A stretch of DNA of 64,000 bases from Streptomyces echinatus (lineage in GTDB: Bacteria; Actinomycetota; Actinomycetes; Streptomycetales; Streptomycetaceae): positions 1 through 64,000 of the forward strand of contig NZ_JACHJK010000004.1 in NCBI RefSeq assembly GCF_014203595.1, in the 5' to 3' direction. The position numbers and the translations under genes were made by a program. The first letter of the stretch is position 1. Every line of letters starts with the position of its first letter. The notes below the pieces were generated by a model that had not been told where the DNA came from, searched no databases, and saw only the letters and a list, made by a program, of their open reading frames with translations. Below, piece by piece: positions 38,850 through 47,237 of the stretch.

Positions 38850-39938
38850 ATGCAGTTCGGGATCTTCACGGTCGGCGACGTCACGCCGGACCCCACCACG
38901 GGGCGGACCCCGACCGAGCGCGAGCGGATCAAGGCCATGGTCGCCATCGCGCAGAAGGCCGAGGAGGTCGGCCTGGACGTCTTCGCGACCGGCGAGCACC
39001 ACAACCCGCCGTTCGTGCCGTCGTCCCCGACCACCATGCTCGGCTACATAGCGGCCCGCACGGAGCGGCTGATCCTGTCCACGTCCACCACCCTGATCAC
39101 CACCAACGACCCGGTGAAGATCGCGGAGGACTTCGCGATGCTCCAGCACCTGGCCGACGGGCGCGTCGACCTGATGATGGGCCGCGGCAACACCGGGCCG
39201 GTGTATCCGTGGTTCGGCCAGGACATCCGGCAGGGCATCAACCTCGCGGTCGAGAACTACGCCCTGCTGCACCGGCTGTGGCGCGAGGACGTCGTCGACT
39301 GGGAGGGCAAGTTCCGCTCGCCGCTGCAGGGCTTCACCTCCACGCCGCGCCCGCTGGACGACGTACCGCCGTTCGTCTGGCACGGCTCCATCCGTTCGCC
39401 GGAGATCGCCGAGCAGGCCGCGTACTACGGCGACGGCTTCTTCCACAACAACATCTTCTGGCCCGCCGACCACACCAAGCGGATGGTCGAGCTGTACCGG
39501 AACCGGTACGCCCACTACGGGCACGGCACCCCGGAGCAGGCGATCGTCGGCCTCGGCGGCCAGGTGTTCATGCGGAAGAACTCGCAGGACGCGGTGCGGG
39601 AGTTCCGCCCGTACTTCGACAACGCGCCGGTCTACGGCCACGGGCCCTCGCTGGAGGACTTCACCGAGCAGACCCCGCTGACCGTGGGCTCCCCGCAGCA
39701 GGTGATCGAGAAGACGCTGGGCTTCCGCGAGTACGCCGGCGACTACCAGCGCCAGCTGTTCCTGATGGACCACGCCGGGCTGCCGCTGAAGACCGTGCTG
39801 GAGCAGCTCGACCTGCTCGGCGAGGAGGTCGTGCCGGTGCTGCGCGAGGAGTTCGCCAAGGGACGCCCGGCGAACGTGCCGGACGCGCCCACCCACCAGT
39901 CCCTGCTCACCGCCACCCGGAAGGAGGCCGTCGCATGA
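38850..39938 (+). CDS. FMN-dependent luciferase-like monooxygenase (CE1758 type)
   Basis: 362 residues of the LLM TIM-barrel flavoprotein family: FGIFTVGDVTPDP at the N-terminus, TGEHHNPPFVPSSPTTMLGY, GRVDLMMGRGNTGPVYPWFG and DGFFHNNIFW. It belongs with the CE1758 family, whose genes are paired with an FMN reductase. The reductase gene follows with a 4-base overlap (ATGA), so the two act as a two-component monooxygenase. The substrate is unknown. GGAGGGTGAG precedes the ATG. Confidence 0.9.
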   Translation: MQFGIFTVGDVTPDPTTGRTPTERERIKAMVAIAQKAEEVGLDVFATGEHHNPPFVPSSPTTMLGYIAARTERLILSTSTTLITTNDPVKIAEDFAMLQHLADGRVDLMMGRGNTGPVYPWFGQDIRQGINLAVENYALLHRLWREDVVDWEGKFRSPLQGFTSTPRPLDDVPPFVWHGSIRSPEIAEQAAYYGDGFFHNNIFWPADHTKRMVELYRNRYAHYGHGTPEQAIVGLGGQVFMRKNSQDAVREFRPYFDNAPVYGHGPSLEDFTEQTPLTVGSPQQVIEKTLGFREYAGDYQRQLFLMDHAGLPLKTVLEQLDLLGEEVVPVLREEFAKGRPANVPDAPTHQSLLTATRKEAVA

Positions 39939-40507
39939 AGCTCGTCGTCGTATCGGCGGGACTGAGCGTCCCGTCCTCCACGCGGCTGCTGGCCGACCGG
40001 CTGGCCGCCGCGGTGGACCGGCACACGCCGGTGGACGTCCAGGTGATCGAACTGCGCGAGCTCGCCGTCGAGATCGCGCACACCTTCACCAACGGGTTCG
40101 CCGGAAAGGCCCTGGCCGCCGCGCAGGACGCGGTGGCGGGGGCCGACGGGCTGATCGTCGTCACCCCGGTGTTCAGCGCGTCCTACAGCGGGCTTTTCAA
40201 GTCGTTCTTCGACGTGCTCGACAAGGACGCGCTGGCCGGGAAGCCGGTGCTGATCGCCGCGACCGGCGGTACGGCACGGCACTCGCTGGTGCTGGAGCAC
40301 GCGCTGCGGCCGTTGTTCGCGTACCTGCGGGCCGTGGTGGTGCCCACGGGCGTGTACGCCGCGTCCGAGGACTGGGGCGCGGAGGGCCTGCCGGCCCGGA
40401 TCGAACGGGCGACGGGGGAGCTGGCCGCGCTGATGCCGTTGGCCGTGCGGGCCGGTGAGCCCGACGTCGTGCCCTTCGCCGAGCAGCTGGCGGCGCTCCA
40501 GCGCTGA
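39935..40507 (+). CDS. NADPH-dependent FMN reductase (CE1759 type)
   Basis: 190 residues, flavodoxin-like fold: VVVSAGLSVPSSTRLLAD (phosphate-binding loop), GLIVVTPVFSASYSGLFKSF (family signature), and ATGGTARHSLVLEHALRPLF. It supplies reduced FMN to the monooxygenase encoded upstream, with which it overlaps by 4 bases. AAGGAGGCC precedes the start. Confidence 0.9.
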   Translation: MKLVVVSAGLSVPSSTRLLADRLAAAVDRHTPVDVQVIELRELAVEIAHTFTNGFAGKALAAAQDAVAGADGLIVVTPVFSASYSGLFKSFFDVLDKDALAGKPVLIAATGGTARHSLVLEHALRPLFAYLRAVVVPTGVYAASEDWGAEGLPARIERATGELAALMPLAVRAGEPDVVPFAEQLAALQR

Positions 40508-40687
40508 CCCTGCCCACCCCCGCCCGTCTCGGCCGCCTGAAAGGTGCCCGCTTCGGGTGGGGGTGGCTCGGGCGGGCAGGGGGCTGGTGTTCCTGGGAGG
40601 TGGGGGACGGTTAGAGGGCGGTAAAAAGGGTGATCGTAGGGCCATCGTGTCCGGTCGGACCGCCGGTGGCCTTGGCAGACTGGGGAG

Positions 40688-41416
40688 GTGCCCCAGACTG
40701 TGCTGCTCGCCGAAGACGACCGTGCCATCCGCCATGCCCTGGAGCGTGCCCTGTCGCTGGAGGGCTACGAGGTGACGGCGGTCGCCGACGGCGTGGAAGC
40801 CCTGGCGCAGGCCCACCGCAACCCGCCGGACGTCCTCGTCCTCGACGTGATGATGCCGGGCATCGACGGCCTCCAGGTCTGCCGCGTGCTGCGCGCCGAG
40901 GGCGACCGCACCCCGATCCTCATGCTCACCGCCCTGGTGGAGACCGCCGACCGCATCGCGGGCCTGGACGCCGGCGCCGACGACTACGTGGTCAAGCCGT
41001 TCGACGTGGAGGAGGTCTTCGCCCGGCTGCGCGCGCTGCTGCGCCGCACCAGCCCCGCGCCCGTCGCCGGCGGCACCCCCGAAGCCCCCGTGAGCAAGAC
41101 GCAGGTGGTCTCCGACCGGCAGCTGGAGGCCGCCGGCATCCGCATGGACCTCCAGGCCCGCCGCGCCTGGCGCCGCCGCCGCGAGCTGGAACTGACCCGC
41201 ACCGAGTTCGAGCTGCTGGAACTGCTGGTACGCAACGCGGGCATCGTCCTCGACCACTCCACCATCTACGACCGCATCTGGGGCTACGACTTCGGCCCCG
41301 GCTCCAAGAACCTCGCCGTCTACGTCGGCTACCTGCGCCGCAAACTGGACGAGCCCGGCGCCGCACCGCTGATCCACACCGTGCGGGGCGTGGGTTACGT
41401 GCTGCGGGAGGGCTGA
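40688..41416 (+). CDS. OmpR/PhoB-family response regulator
   Basis: 242 residues. The receiver domain has the acidic pair AEDD, the phospho-acceptor Asp53 in VLVLDVMMPG, and the Lys in DYVVKPFD. A linker of about 25 residues leads to a winged-helix output domain (RRRRELELTRTEFELLELLV, IVLDHSTIYDRIWGYDFG, NLAVYVGYLRRKLDE). It ends directly at the start of the histidine kinase gene. GGGGAGGT precedes GTG 40688. The regulon cannot be read here. Confidence 0.95.
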   Translation: MPQTVLLAEDDRAIRHALERALSLEGYEVTAVADGVEALAQAHRNPPDVLVLDVMMPGIDGLQVCRVLRAEGDRTPILMLTALVETADRIAGLDAGADDYVVKPFDVEEVFARLRALLRRTSPAPVAGGTPEAPVSKTQVVSDRQLEAAGIRMDLQARRAWRRRRELELTRTEFELLELLVRNAGIVLDHSTIYDRIWGYDFGPGSKNLAVYVGYLRRKLDEPGAAPLIHTVRGVGYVLREG

Positions 41417-42856
41417 ATGGGCCGCCGCCGGTGGCTGCCCGACCGGCCCCGGCCGAAGCTGGTCTCCCTGCGCACCACCTTCGCGGTCTCCTTCGCGGCC
41501 GTCACCGCGGCCGTCACGATCCTCGTCGGCATCCTGTCGTACAGCTCCGCCGCGCGGCTCGTCCGCGTCGACCAGCAGTCGGTGTTCACCCAGGTCGTGC
41601 AGGACGTGCGGGACGAGGTGCGGCAGCACGCGATGGGCCCGGAGGACTTCTCCTCCTCCCGCCCCGGGCACGACCTCGTCCGCCCCGCCCGCACCGACGT
41701 CCAAGTGCTCGGCGCGCTGGGGCAGATCGTGGACCACGGCAGCCCGGTGCTCCCCGTCACCTCCCGGGACCGGGCGGTGGCGGTCGCGCGCCCCGCCGGG
41801 CAGGTCGTCCAGCACAAGGACGTACGGGTGGACGAGGACCTGTTCCGCATCGCCACCGTCTCGCTCGGCGACGGGCGGGGCGCCGTACAGGTCGCGCAGG
41901 AGTTCAGCGACACCGAGGACCTGCTGCGGGCACTGCAGCAGCGGACGCTGATCCTGATGGCCGCGGTCGTGGTGGCGGCCGGGCTGTTCGGCTGGTGGCT
42001 GGCCCGGCGGATCACCCGGCGCCTGGTGGTCCTCACCTCCGCCGCCGAGGACGTCGCCCGCACCCGGCGGCTGGGCATCCAGGTGCCGGTGGCCGGCCTG
42101 GACGAGGTGGGACGGCTGGGGCGCGCCTTCGACCGGATGCTGGGGCGGCTCGCGCAGTCCGAGGAGGACCAGCGCCGGCTGGTGCAGGACGCGGGCCACG
42201 AACTGCGCACGCCGCTCACCTCCCTGCGCACCAACATCTCCCTGCTGCGCCGGATCGACGAGCTGCCGCCCGCCAGCCGGGAGGAACTGGTCGCCGACCT
42301 CTCCCAGGAGGCGCGGGAACTGACCGACCTGGTCAACGAGCTGGTCGACCTCGCCGCCGGGCAGTCCGACGCCGAGCCGCCGCAGCGGGTGGACCTCTCC
42401 GACCTCGCCGAGGACGTCGTCGGGCTGGCCCGGCGCCGTACCGGCCGGGACGTCGTGCTGCACACCAGCGGCGACACCACGACCGACGGGCGGCCCGGAA
42501 TGCTCCAGCGGGCCATCTCCAACCTGGTGGAGAACGCGGCCAAGTTCGACCCGGACGGCAAGGCGCCGATCCAGGTCGGCGTCACCGGGCCGGCCCGCCC
42601 CGGCACGGTACGGGTGGAGGTGCTGGACCGGGGGCCCGGCATCGCCGACGGCGACCTCGTCCGCATCTTCGACCGCTTCTACCGGGCCGCCGACGCGCGC
42701 TCACAGCCCGGCTCGGGCCTCGGCCTGTCCATCGTGCGCGAGGTCGCGATGGCCCATGGCGGCGCGCCGTTCGCCTACCGGCGCGAGGGCGGCGGGGCGG
42801 TCATCGGGTTCACGGTCGGGGGCGGTCTCACCGGGAGCGAGAGCGGCTCCGGCTGA
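41417..42856 (+). CDS. Sensor histidine kinase (MprB/CutS-like layout)
   Basis: 479 residues. First helix TTFAVSFAAVTAAVTILVGI, an extracellular sensor of about 130 residues, second helix LILMAAVVVAAGLFGWWLA, a HAMP domain, the His-box DAGHELRTPLTSLRTNISL with His261, and the ATPase with N-box NLVENAAKFDPDGKAPIQ, DRGPGIADGD and GSGLGLSIVREV. It autophosphorylates and passes phosphate to the regulator encoded upstream; no gap separates the two genes. The signal is unknown, though kinases of this layout often sense envelope stress. Confidence 0.95.
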   Translation: MGRRRWLPDRPRPKLVSLRTTFAVSFAAVTAAVTILVGILSYSSAARLVRVDQQSVFTQVVQDVRDEVRQHAMGPEDFSSSRPGHDLVRPARTDVQVLGALGQIVDHGSPVLPVTSRDRAVAVARPAGQVVQHKDVRVDEDLFRIATVSLGDGRGAVQVAQEFSDTEDLLRALQQRTLILMAAVVVAAGLFGWWLARRITRRLVVLTSAAEDVARTRRLGIQVPVAGLDEVGRLGRAFDRMLGRLAQSEEDQRRLVQDAGHELRTPLTSLRTNISLLRRIDELPPASREELVADLSQEARELTDLVNELVDLAAGQSDAEPPQRVDLSDLAEDVVGLARRRTGRDVVLHTSGDTTTDGRPGMLQRAISNLVENAAKFDPDGKAPIQVGVTGPARPGTVRVEVLDRGPGIADGDLVRIFDRFYRAADARSQPGSGLGLSIVREVAMAHGGAPFAYRREGGGAVIGFTVGGGLTGSESGSG

Positions 42857-42918
42857 GGGGGCGGAGCCGGGCGGCTTCCGCAGCCCCGGCTCCGCCGCCC
42901 GCTCCCGGTCCCAGGGGC

Positions 42919-44706
42919 CTATGAGCGGCCCGGCAGGGTGAGGAAGCCCTCCGCGCGGGCGCTCGCCAGACCGATCCGCGGGATGTCGCTGCTCTTGGCG
43001 AACAGGAGGAAGCGGGGCTCCCACACCGGGCGGTACTTGGCGTTGGCCCGGTAGAGGGACTCGATCTGCCACCAGCGGGAGAAGAAGGTGAGGGTCGAGC
43101 GCCACAGCCGCAGGACGGGCCCCGCGCCGAGCCGGGCGCCGCGTTCGAAGACCGAGCGGAACATCGCGAAGTTGAGGGAGACCCGCTCGATCCCCAGCTC
43201 CCCGGCCCGCAGCAGGAGTTCGACCACCATGTACTCCATCAGGCCGTTCTCGCAGGCGCGGTCGCGGCGCATCAGGTCCAGGGAGAGGCCGTGCTCGCCC
43301 CAGGGGACGAAGCTGAGCAGCGCGCGCGGTTCGCCGTCGGCGTCCCGGCACTCCAGCATCACGCAGCGGCCGTCGGCAGGGTCGCCGAGGCGGCCGAGGG
43401 CCATGGAGAAGCCGCGCTCGGTGGTGCCGTCGCGCCAGTGGTCGGCGCGGTCGACGAGGAGGGCCATCTCCTCGGCGGGGATGTCCTCGTGACGGCGGAT
43501 GCGGACGGTGTAGCCGGCCCGCCTGACCCGGTTGTGGGCCTGGCGGACGACACGCATGGCGCGGCCGTCGAGAGTGAAGTCGGCGAGGTCCACGATCGCC
43601 TCGTCGCCGAGTTCCAGGGCGTCCAGGCCGTGCCGGGCGTAGATCGTGCCGGCCTCCTCGCTCGCGCCCATCACCGCGGGGGTCCAGGCGTGGCGGCGGG
43701 CCTCGGCGAGCCAGGCGTCGATGGCTCCGGGCCACGCCTCGGGGTCGCCGATCGGGTCGCCGGAGGCGAGGCTGACGCCGCCGACGACGCGGTAGGCGAC
43801 GGCGGCCTTGCCGCTGGGGGAGAAGATGGCGGACTTGTCGCGGCGCAGGGCGAAGTAGCCGAGGGAGTCGCGGTCGCCGTGGCGGTCCAGCAGGGTCCGC
43901 AGCCGGCTCTCGTCCTCCGGAGCCAGCAGGCGGGCGCCGCGGGGGGCGCGGAAGCAGGCGTAGAGGACCAGCAGGAACGTGGCGGCCATCAGGACGTTGA
44001 TGGCCATGTCCGTCCAGCGGGGGGCCTGCACGGCGGCGACACGGTCGGCGAGCGGGCCGACACTGATGCCGCGCAGCAGGGTGTACGCGATCTCGTCCCG
44101 CAGGCCGGCGCCGGACACCTTGTTCGTCGCGTGCGCCAGGAGGGTGCCGAGGACCCCGCTGACGAGGGTGCCGCCCACGCCGACGGCGAGGGCCAGGCGC
44201 GGGTTGGAGCGGTCGCCGATGGCGTCGAACTCGCGCCGGCCGATCAGCAGGGCGGCGACGAACAGGCCGGTGAGGGCGGTGGAGACCCAGTTGAAGGGGT
44301 GCTCGCGGTAGGCCGCGTGGGTCAGGGCGACGGCGTACAGGCCGAGCAGGGAGCCCGCGAGGAGGAGGTTGAAGAGCCAGGCGGCTCGTTTGCGGCGGCG
44401 CATCACCACCGCGAGGAACAGGGAGAGGGCCGCCGAGCCGAGGCCGGCGGTGGCCAGGTACGGGGTGAAGTACTCGCCCGCGTTGTGCTCCAGCACCTCC
44501 TCACGGAAGGGGAGGGAGAGGACCGCCACGATGTTCAGCACGGCCAGCAGACGCAGGTACCAGACGGTCGCCGTGGCGGCGCGGGCGCGCAGCCGGTCGT
44601 CGCCGGGGGAGGTGCGGAAGGGGGCCGGGAGGAGGCGGACGGTGCGGCCGGGGCCGCGGGGCGCGGGGGCCCGTGGCGGGGTCAGGGTCGTCTGTGGTGC
44701 GGGCAT
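42919..44706 (-). CDS. MprF-like membrane protein with DUF2156 aminoacyl-lipid transferase domain
   Basis: 595 residues. About seven membrane helices in the N-terminal 260 residues (for example LRLLAVLNIVAVLSL, GLGSAALSLFLAVVM, LFNLLLAGSLLGLYAVALT, MAINVLMAATFLLVLYACF) are followed by the DUF2156 GNAT-like domain (FALRRDKSAIFSPSGKAAVA, VGGVSLASGDPIGDPEAW, MEYMVVELLLRAGELGIERV, SLNFAMFRSVFERGARLG). Such proteins transfer lysine or another amino acid from tRNA to phosphatidylglycerol, which lowers negative charge at the membrane and protects from cationic peptides. No lysyl-tRNA synthetase domain is fused. The exact amino acid is inferred only from family. Confidence 0.88.
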   Translation of the reverse strand: MPAPQTTLTPPRAPAPRGPGRTVRLLPAPFRTSPGDDRLRARAATATVWYLRLLAVLNIVAVLSLPFREEVLEHNAGEYFTPYLATAGLGSAALSLFLAVVMRRRKRAAWLFNLLLAGSLLGLYAVALTHAAYREHPFNWVSTALTGLFVAALLIGRREFDAIGDRSNPRLALAVGVGGTLVSGVLGTLLAHATNKVSGAGLRDEIAYTLLRGISVGPLADRVAAVQAPRWTDMAINVLMAATFLLVLYACFRAPRGARLLAPEDESRLRTLLDRHGDRDSLGYFALRRDKSAIFSPSGKAAVAYRVVGGVSLASGDPIGDPEAWPGAIDAWLAEARRHAWTPAVMGASEEAGTIYARHGLDALELGDEAIVDLADFTLDGRAMRVVRQAHNRVRRAGYTVRIRRHEDIPAEEMALLVDRADHWRDGTTERGFSMALGRLGDPADGRCVMLECRDADGEPRALLSFVPWGEHGLSLDLMRRDRACENGLMEYMVVELLLRAGELGIERVSLNFAMFRSVFERGARLGAGPVLRLWRSTLTFFSRWWQIESLYRANAKYRPVWEPRFLLFAKSSDIPRIGLASARAEGFLTLPGRS

Positions 44707-44970
44707 GAGGAGAGGTCACCCTTGGGGACGGGGACGGGCAGCCGGACCCTACGGCTTGTAGGGGAGCGGGCCGTGCTGGTGTGCGGACATACGGCCGTGC
44801 GGTGATCCACACAGCCGGCGCACAGCCTCTCATTCCCGCCGGCTGGTGCCGCGCAGGGCCTCTGGCAGGCGCCGCCGCCTTTGCCTTTTGCCTCTGCCCT
44901 TTCCTTTGTCTTTGCCTGCCGCTGACCGCTGCCGTGCCTGGCCGCCGACTGCTGCCGTGCCTGGCCGCCG

Positions 44971-45020
44971 TCAGCCGCCGTCAGCCGCCGTCAGCCGCCG
45001 TCAGCCGCCGTCAGCCGCCG
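44971..45020. repeat. Tandem 10-bp repeat
   Basis: Five perfect copies of TCAGCCGCCG lie at the 3' end of the small membrane protein gene; its stop codon is inside the fifth copy. A diverged 21-base repeat (CTGCCGTGCCTGGCCGCCG, twice) lies just before. The rest of the 300-base gap from 44707 holds no gene that I can support. Confidence 0.85.
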
Positions 45021-45283
45021 TTGCCGCGCCGGGCCGTCGCCAGGTGCCAGGCCAGGTTGCCCACCGCCGCTCCCGCGGCCACCGTGGCGACGATCACCCC
45101 GCCGGTCGCGAGGCCGTCGCTGAACAGGTGCGGGCGGCGGTCCAGGCTGTGCAGGCCGAAACCGCACAGCTCGTACACGCCGACGGCGGCGATGGCCAGG
45201 CTGACGACCAGCACGGTCAGCGTCGGCGCGAGACTGCTCGCACAGACCGGCGTGCCAGGCTCCGTCTCCGTGGTGTCCTGCAT
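45011..45283 (-). CDS. Small two-helix membrane protein
   Basis: 90 residues. Two membrane helices: APTLTVLVVSLAIAAVGVYE and GLATGGVIVATVAAGAAVGN, joined by a polar loop, with a short basic C-terminus (ARRGNGG). The family is not recognised. The reading frame stops in the first repeat of a tandem array. ATG 45283 lies after a GGGGGACGT site. Confidence 0.65.
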   Translation of the reverse strand: MQDTTETEPGTPVCASSLAPTLTVLVVSLAIAAVGVYELCGFGLHSLDRRPHLFSDGLATGGVIVATVAAGAAVGNLAWHLATARRGNGG

Positions 45284-45665
45284 ACGTCCCCCGTTGAACA
45301 GGCGTGTGAACAGCCCGGTAGGGGCTGGCGGTTGGGAACCTACAATACGTAGGGTCGCCCGGTGCCGACGTCGTGCGGGCCGCGGCCGGCGTTCCGGACG
45401 ACGGCGTCCGGGGCCGGTGCGCGGGCCTGCCCCGGCGGTGTCCTCGGGGTGCCGTCGTGGCCCTCACGGGTGACGCGATGGCGTGCGCGGAGCTGACGGA
45501 GTGGGTGCACCGGTCGTCGCACCGGACCGTACGAGAGGCGTGTCCGCTCCCTGGGGCCCGGCCTCTGATCCGTGGCTCGGGTCGGGCGGTGTGCCGAAGG
45601 GGGCCGCCCCCGGTCTTCCGCCCGGGCCGGGGTGTCCGGATGGATGGCCCCTGCTCGGTGCGGGG
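45284..45665. other. Long intergenic stretch without a supported gene
   Basis: 382 bases between two minus-strand genes. Frames on both strands look like GC-shadow frames without start sites or family features. The only clear element is CCTAC-AATAC-GTAGG at 45339-45353, a small palindrome with an AT-rich core that may be the promoter or operator of the small membrane protein gene. Confidence 0.5.
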
Positions 45666-46343
45666 CTACTCCGGTGTGTCCCGTTGGGTGCGGCGGGCGT
45701 AGGCGCGGGCCGCGCGGGCGCGGTCGCCGCAGCGGGTGGAGCACCAGTGCCGGCGGCCGTGGCGGAGCAGGTAGCGGTTGCAGGGCGGGGAGCCGCACGC
45801 GGTGAGGCGCTCGGCGTCCGGCCCGGTCAGCAGGTCGGCGGCGTCGGCGGCGAGCGCCGCCAGCGCGTGCTCGACGACCTGCGTGGTGGGGTGGGCGGCG
45901 GCCCGGTACAGGCCCCGGTCCGGGGACCAGTGCAGCAGCGAGGCGGCCGGGGCGAGGGTGAGCGCGCCGTTGAGGGCGGCGAGCGCCTCGGCCGGGGCCG
46001 GGCGGCCGTCGGCCCGGGCGGCGAGCAGCGCGCGGACCTGCTCGCGCAGGGCGCGCAGCCGGCTCGCGCAGGTCTCCCGCAGGTCCGCGGCGGCCGGGGC
46101 GAGACCGCGGTCCACCAGCCAGTGCCGGGCGGCGGAGGGGGTGCCCAGCAGGTCCGCCGACTGGCCGCCCGGAAGGGCGATCGCGGTGTTGGCGAGGTCG
46201 AGGGCGGGATGCTGTTCGGCACCGGGAGCGGGGGGCAGCGGCTGCTCGGCGCGCCGTCCGGCGAGTCGTCCCTCGGGCCGGTGCGGGAGCCGCTCCCCGG
46301 ATGTCTCCGCGTGTGCCGTGTCGCTCTCTCTCACGCGTCTCAT
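45666..46343 (-). CDS. CGNR zinc-finger regulator (ABATE domain)
   Basis: 225 residues. A basic, Pro-rich N-terminus is followed by the ABATE-like domain (ALDLANTAIALPGGQSADLL, ASRLRALREQVRALLAA) and the C-terminal CGNR finger, in which four Cys appear: AERLTACGSPPCNRYLLRHG and CSTRCGDRARAARAY. The finger motif here reads CGDR in place of CGNR. These proteins are thought to be stress-responsive regulators. Start 46343 follows AAGG; an ATG six codons upstream is also possible. A perfect inverted repeat lies between it and the divergent MBL hydrolase gene. Confidence 0.85.
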   Translation of the reverse strand: MRRVRESDTAHAETSGERLPHRPEGRLAGRRAEQPLPPAPGAEQHPALDLANTAIALPGGQSADLLGTPSAARHWLVDRGLAPAAADLRETCASRLRALREQVRALLAARADGRPAPAEALAALNGALTLAPAASLLHWSPDRGLYRAAAHPTTQVVEHALAALAADAADLLTGPDAERLTACGSPPCNRYLLRHGRRHWCSTRCGDRARAARAYARRTQRDTPE

Positions 46344-46358
46344 GTTAGGCCTTGCGCC

Positions 46359-46393
46359 CATCCGTGAGAAGGACTAGCGTCATCTCACGGATG
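46359..46393. promoter_or_regulatory. Perfect inverted repeat, probable operator of the CGNR/MBL pair
   Basis: CATCCGTGAGA (46359-46369) and TCTCACGGATG (46383-46393) are perfect 11-base arms with a 13-base spacer, in the 80-base gap between the divergent CGNR regulator and MBL-fold hydrolase. A third related half-site (ATCCATGAG) follows at 46405-46413. Confidence 0.75.
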
Positions 46394-46423
46394 AAGTCCT
46401 GTCTATCCATGAGGTGAGCCGGA

Positions 46424-47170
46424 ATGCAGATACCCGTCCAGGTCCTCGGCGGCCCCACCGTCCTCATCGAGTACGGCGGCCTCCGCTTCCTCACCGACCC
46501 GACCTTCGACGACCCCGGCGACTACCCGGCGCCCAGCGGCCGGGTCCTCACCAAGACCGCGCCGCCCCGCACACCGCTCGCCGGACTCGGCCCCGTCGAC
46601 GTCGTCCTGCTCTCCCACGACCAGCACGCCGACAACCTCGACCACTCCGGCCGCGCCCTGCTCGCCGACGTCCCGCGCACCTTCACCACCCCCGCGGCGG
46701 CCGGCCGGCTCGGCGGCACCACCGAGCCCCTCACCCCCTGGCAGTCCGTGGACCTGCCCCGCCCCGACGGCGGCACGGTCACCGTGACCGCGGCCCCCGC
46801 CCTGCACGGCCCCGAGGGCTCCGAGCCGATCGTCGGCGAGGTCACCGGCTTCCTGCTGACCTCCGCCGACCTGCCCAGCGTCTACGTCAGCGGCGACAAC
46901 GCCTCCCTGGACCTGGTCAAGGAGATCGCCGACCGGTACGCCCCCGTCGACACCGCCGTCCTCTTCGCCGGCGCTCCCCGCCTGCCGCTCCTCGACGACG
47001 CCCTCCTCGTCCTCGACGGCACCGGCGCGGCGAGCGCCGCCCGGCTCCTCGGGGCCCGCCGGGTGGTCTTGGCCCACTGCGACAGCTGGGCGCACTTCAC
47101 CGAGACCCGGCAGGACGTGGTGCGCGCCTTCGAGGAGGCGGGACTGGCGGACCGCCTGCAGCCGGCCTGA
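46424..47170 (+). CDS. MBL-fold metallo-hydrolase (UlaG/NAPE-PLD-like)
   Basis: 248 residues. The N-terminus (VLGGPTVLIEYGGLRFLTDP) and the metal motif VLLSHDQHADNLD match the metallo-beta-lactamase fold with HxQHxDxxD in place of HxHxDH; later metal ligands are in APALHGPEGSE, YVSGDNASL and VVLAHCDSWAHF. It is a small-molecule hydrolase of unknown substrate. ATG 46424 follows GAGGTGAG. Divergent from the CGNR regulator that may control it. Confidence 0.88.
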   Translation: MQIPVQVLGGPTVLIEYGGLRFLTDPTFDDPGDYPAPSGRVLTKTAPPRTPLAGLGPVDVVLLSHDQHADNLDHSGRALLADVPRTFTTPAAAGRLGGTTEPLTPWQSVDLPRPDGGTVTVTAAPALHGPEGSEPIVGEVTGFLLTSADLPSVYVSGDNASLDLVKEIADRYAPVDTAVLFAGAPRLPLLDDALLVLDGTGAASAARLLGARRVVLAHCDSWAHFTETRQDVVRAFEEAGLADRLQPA

Positions 47171-47237
47171 GCTCCGGGCCGGCCTTCCGGCTCCGGGACC
47201 GGCATTCACGGGCGCGCCGGACGGCGTGCCCGACGGC

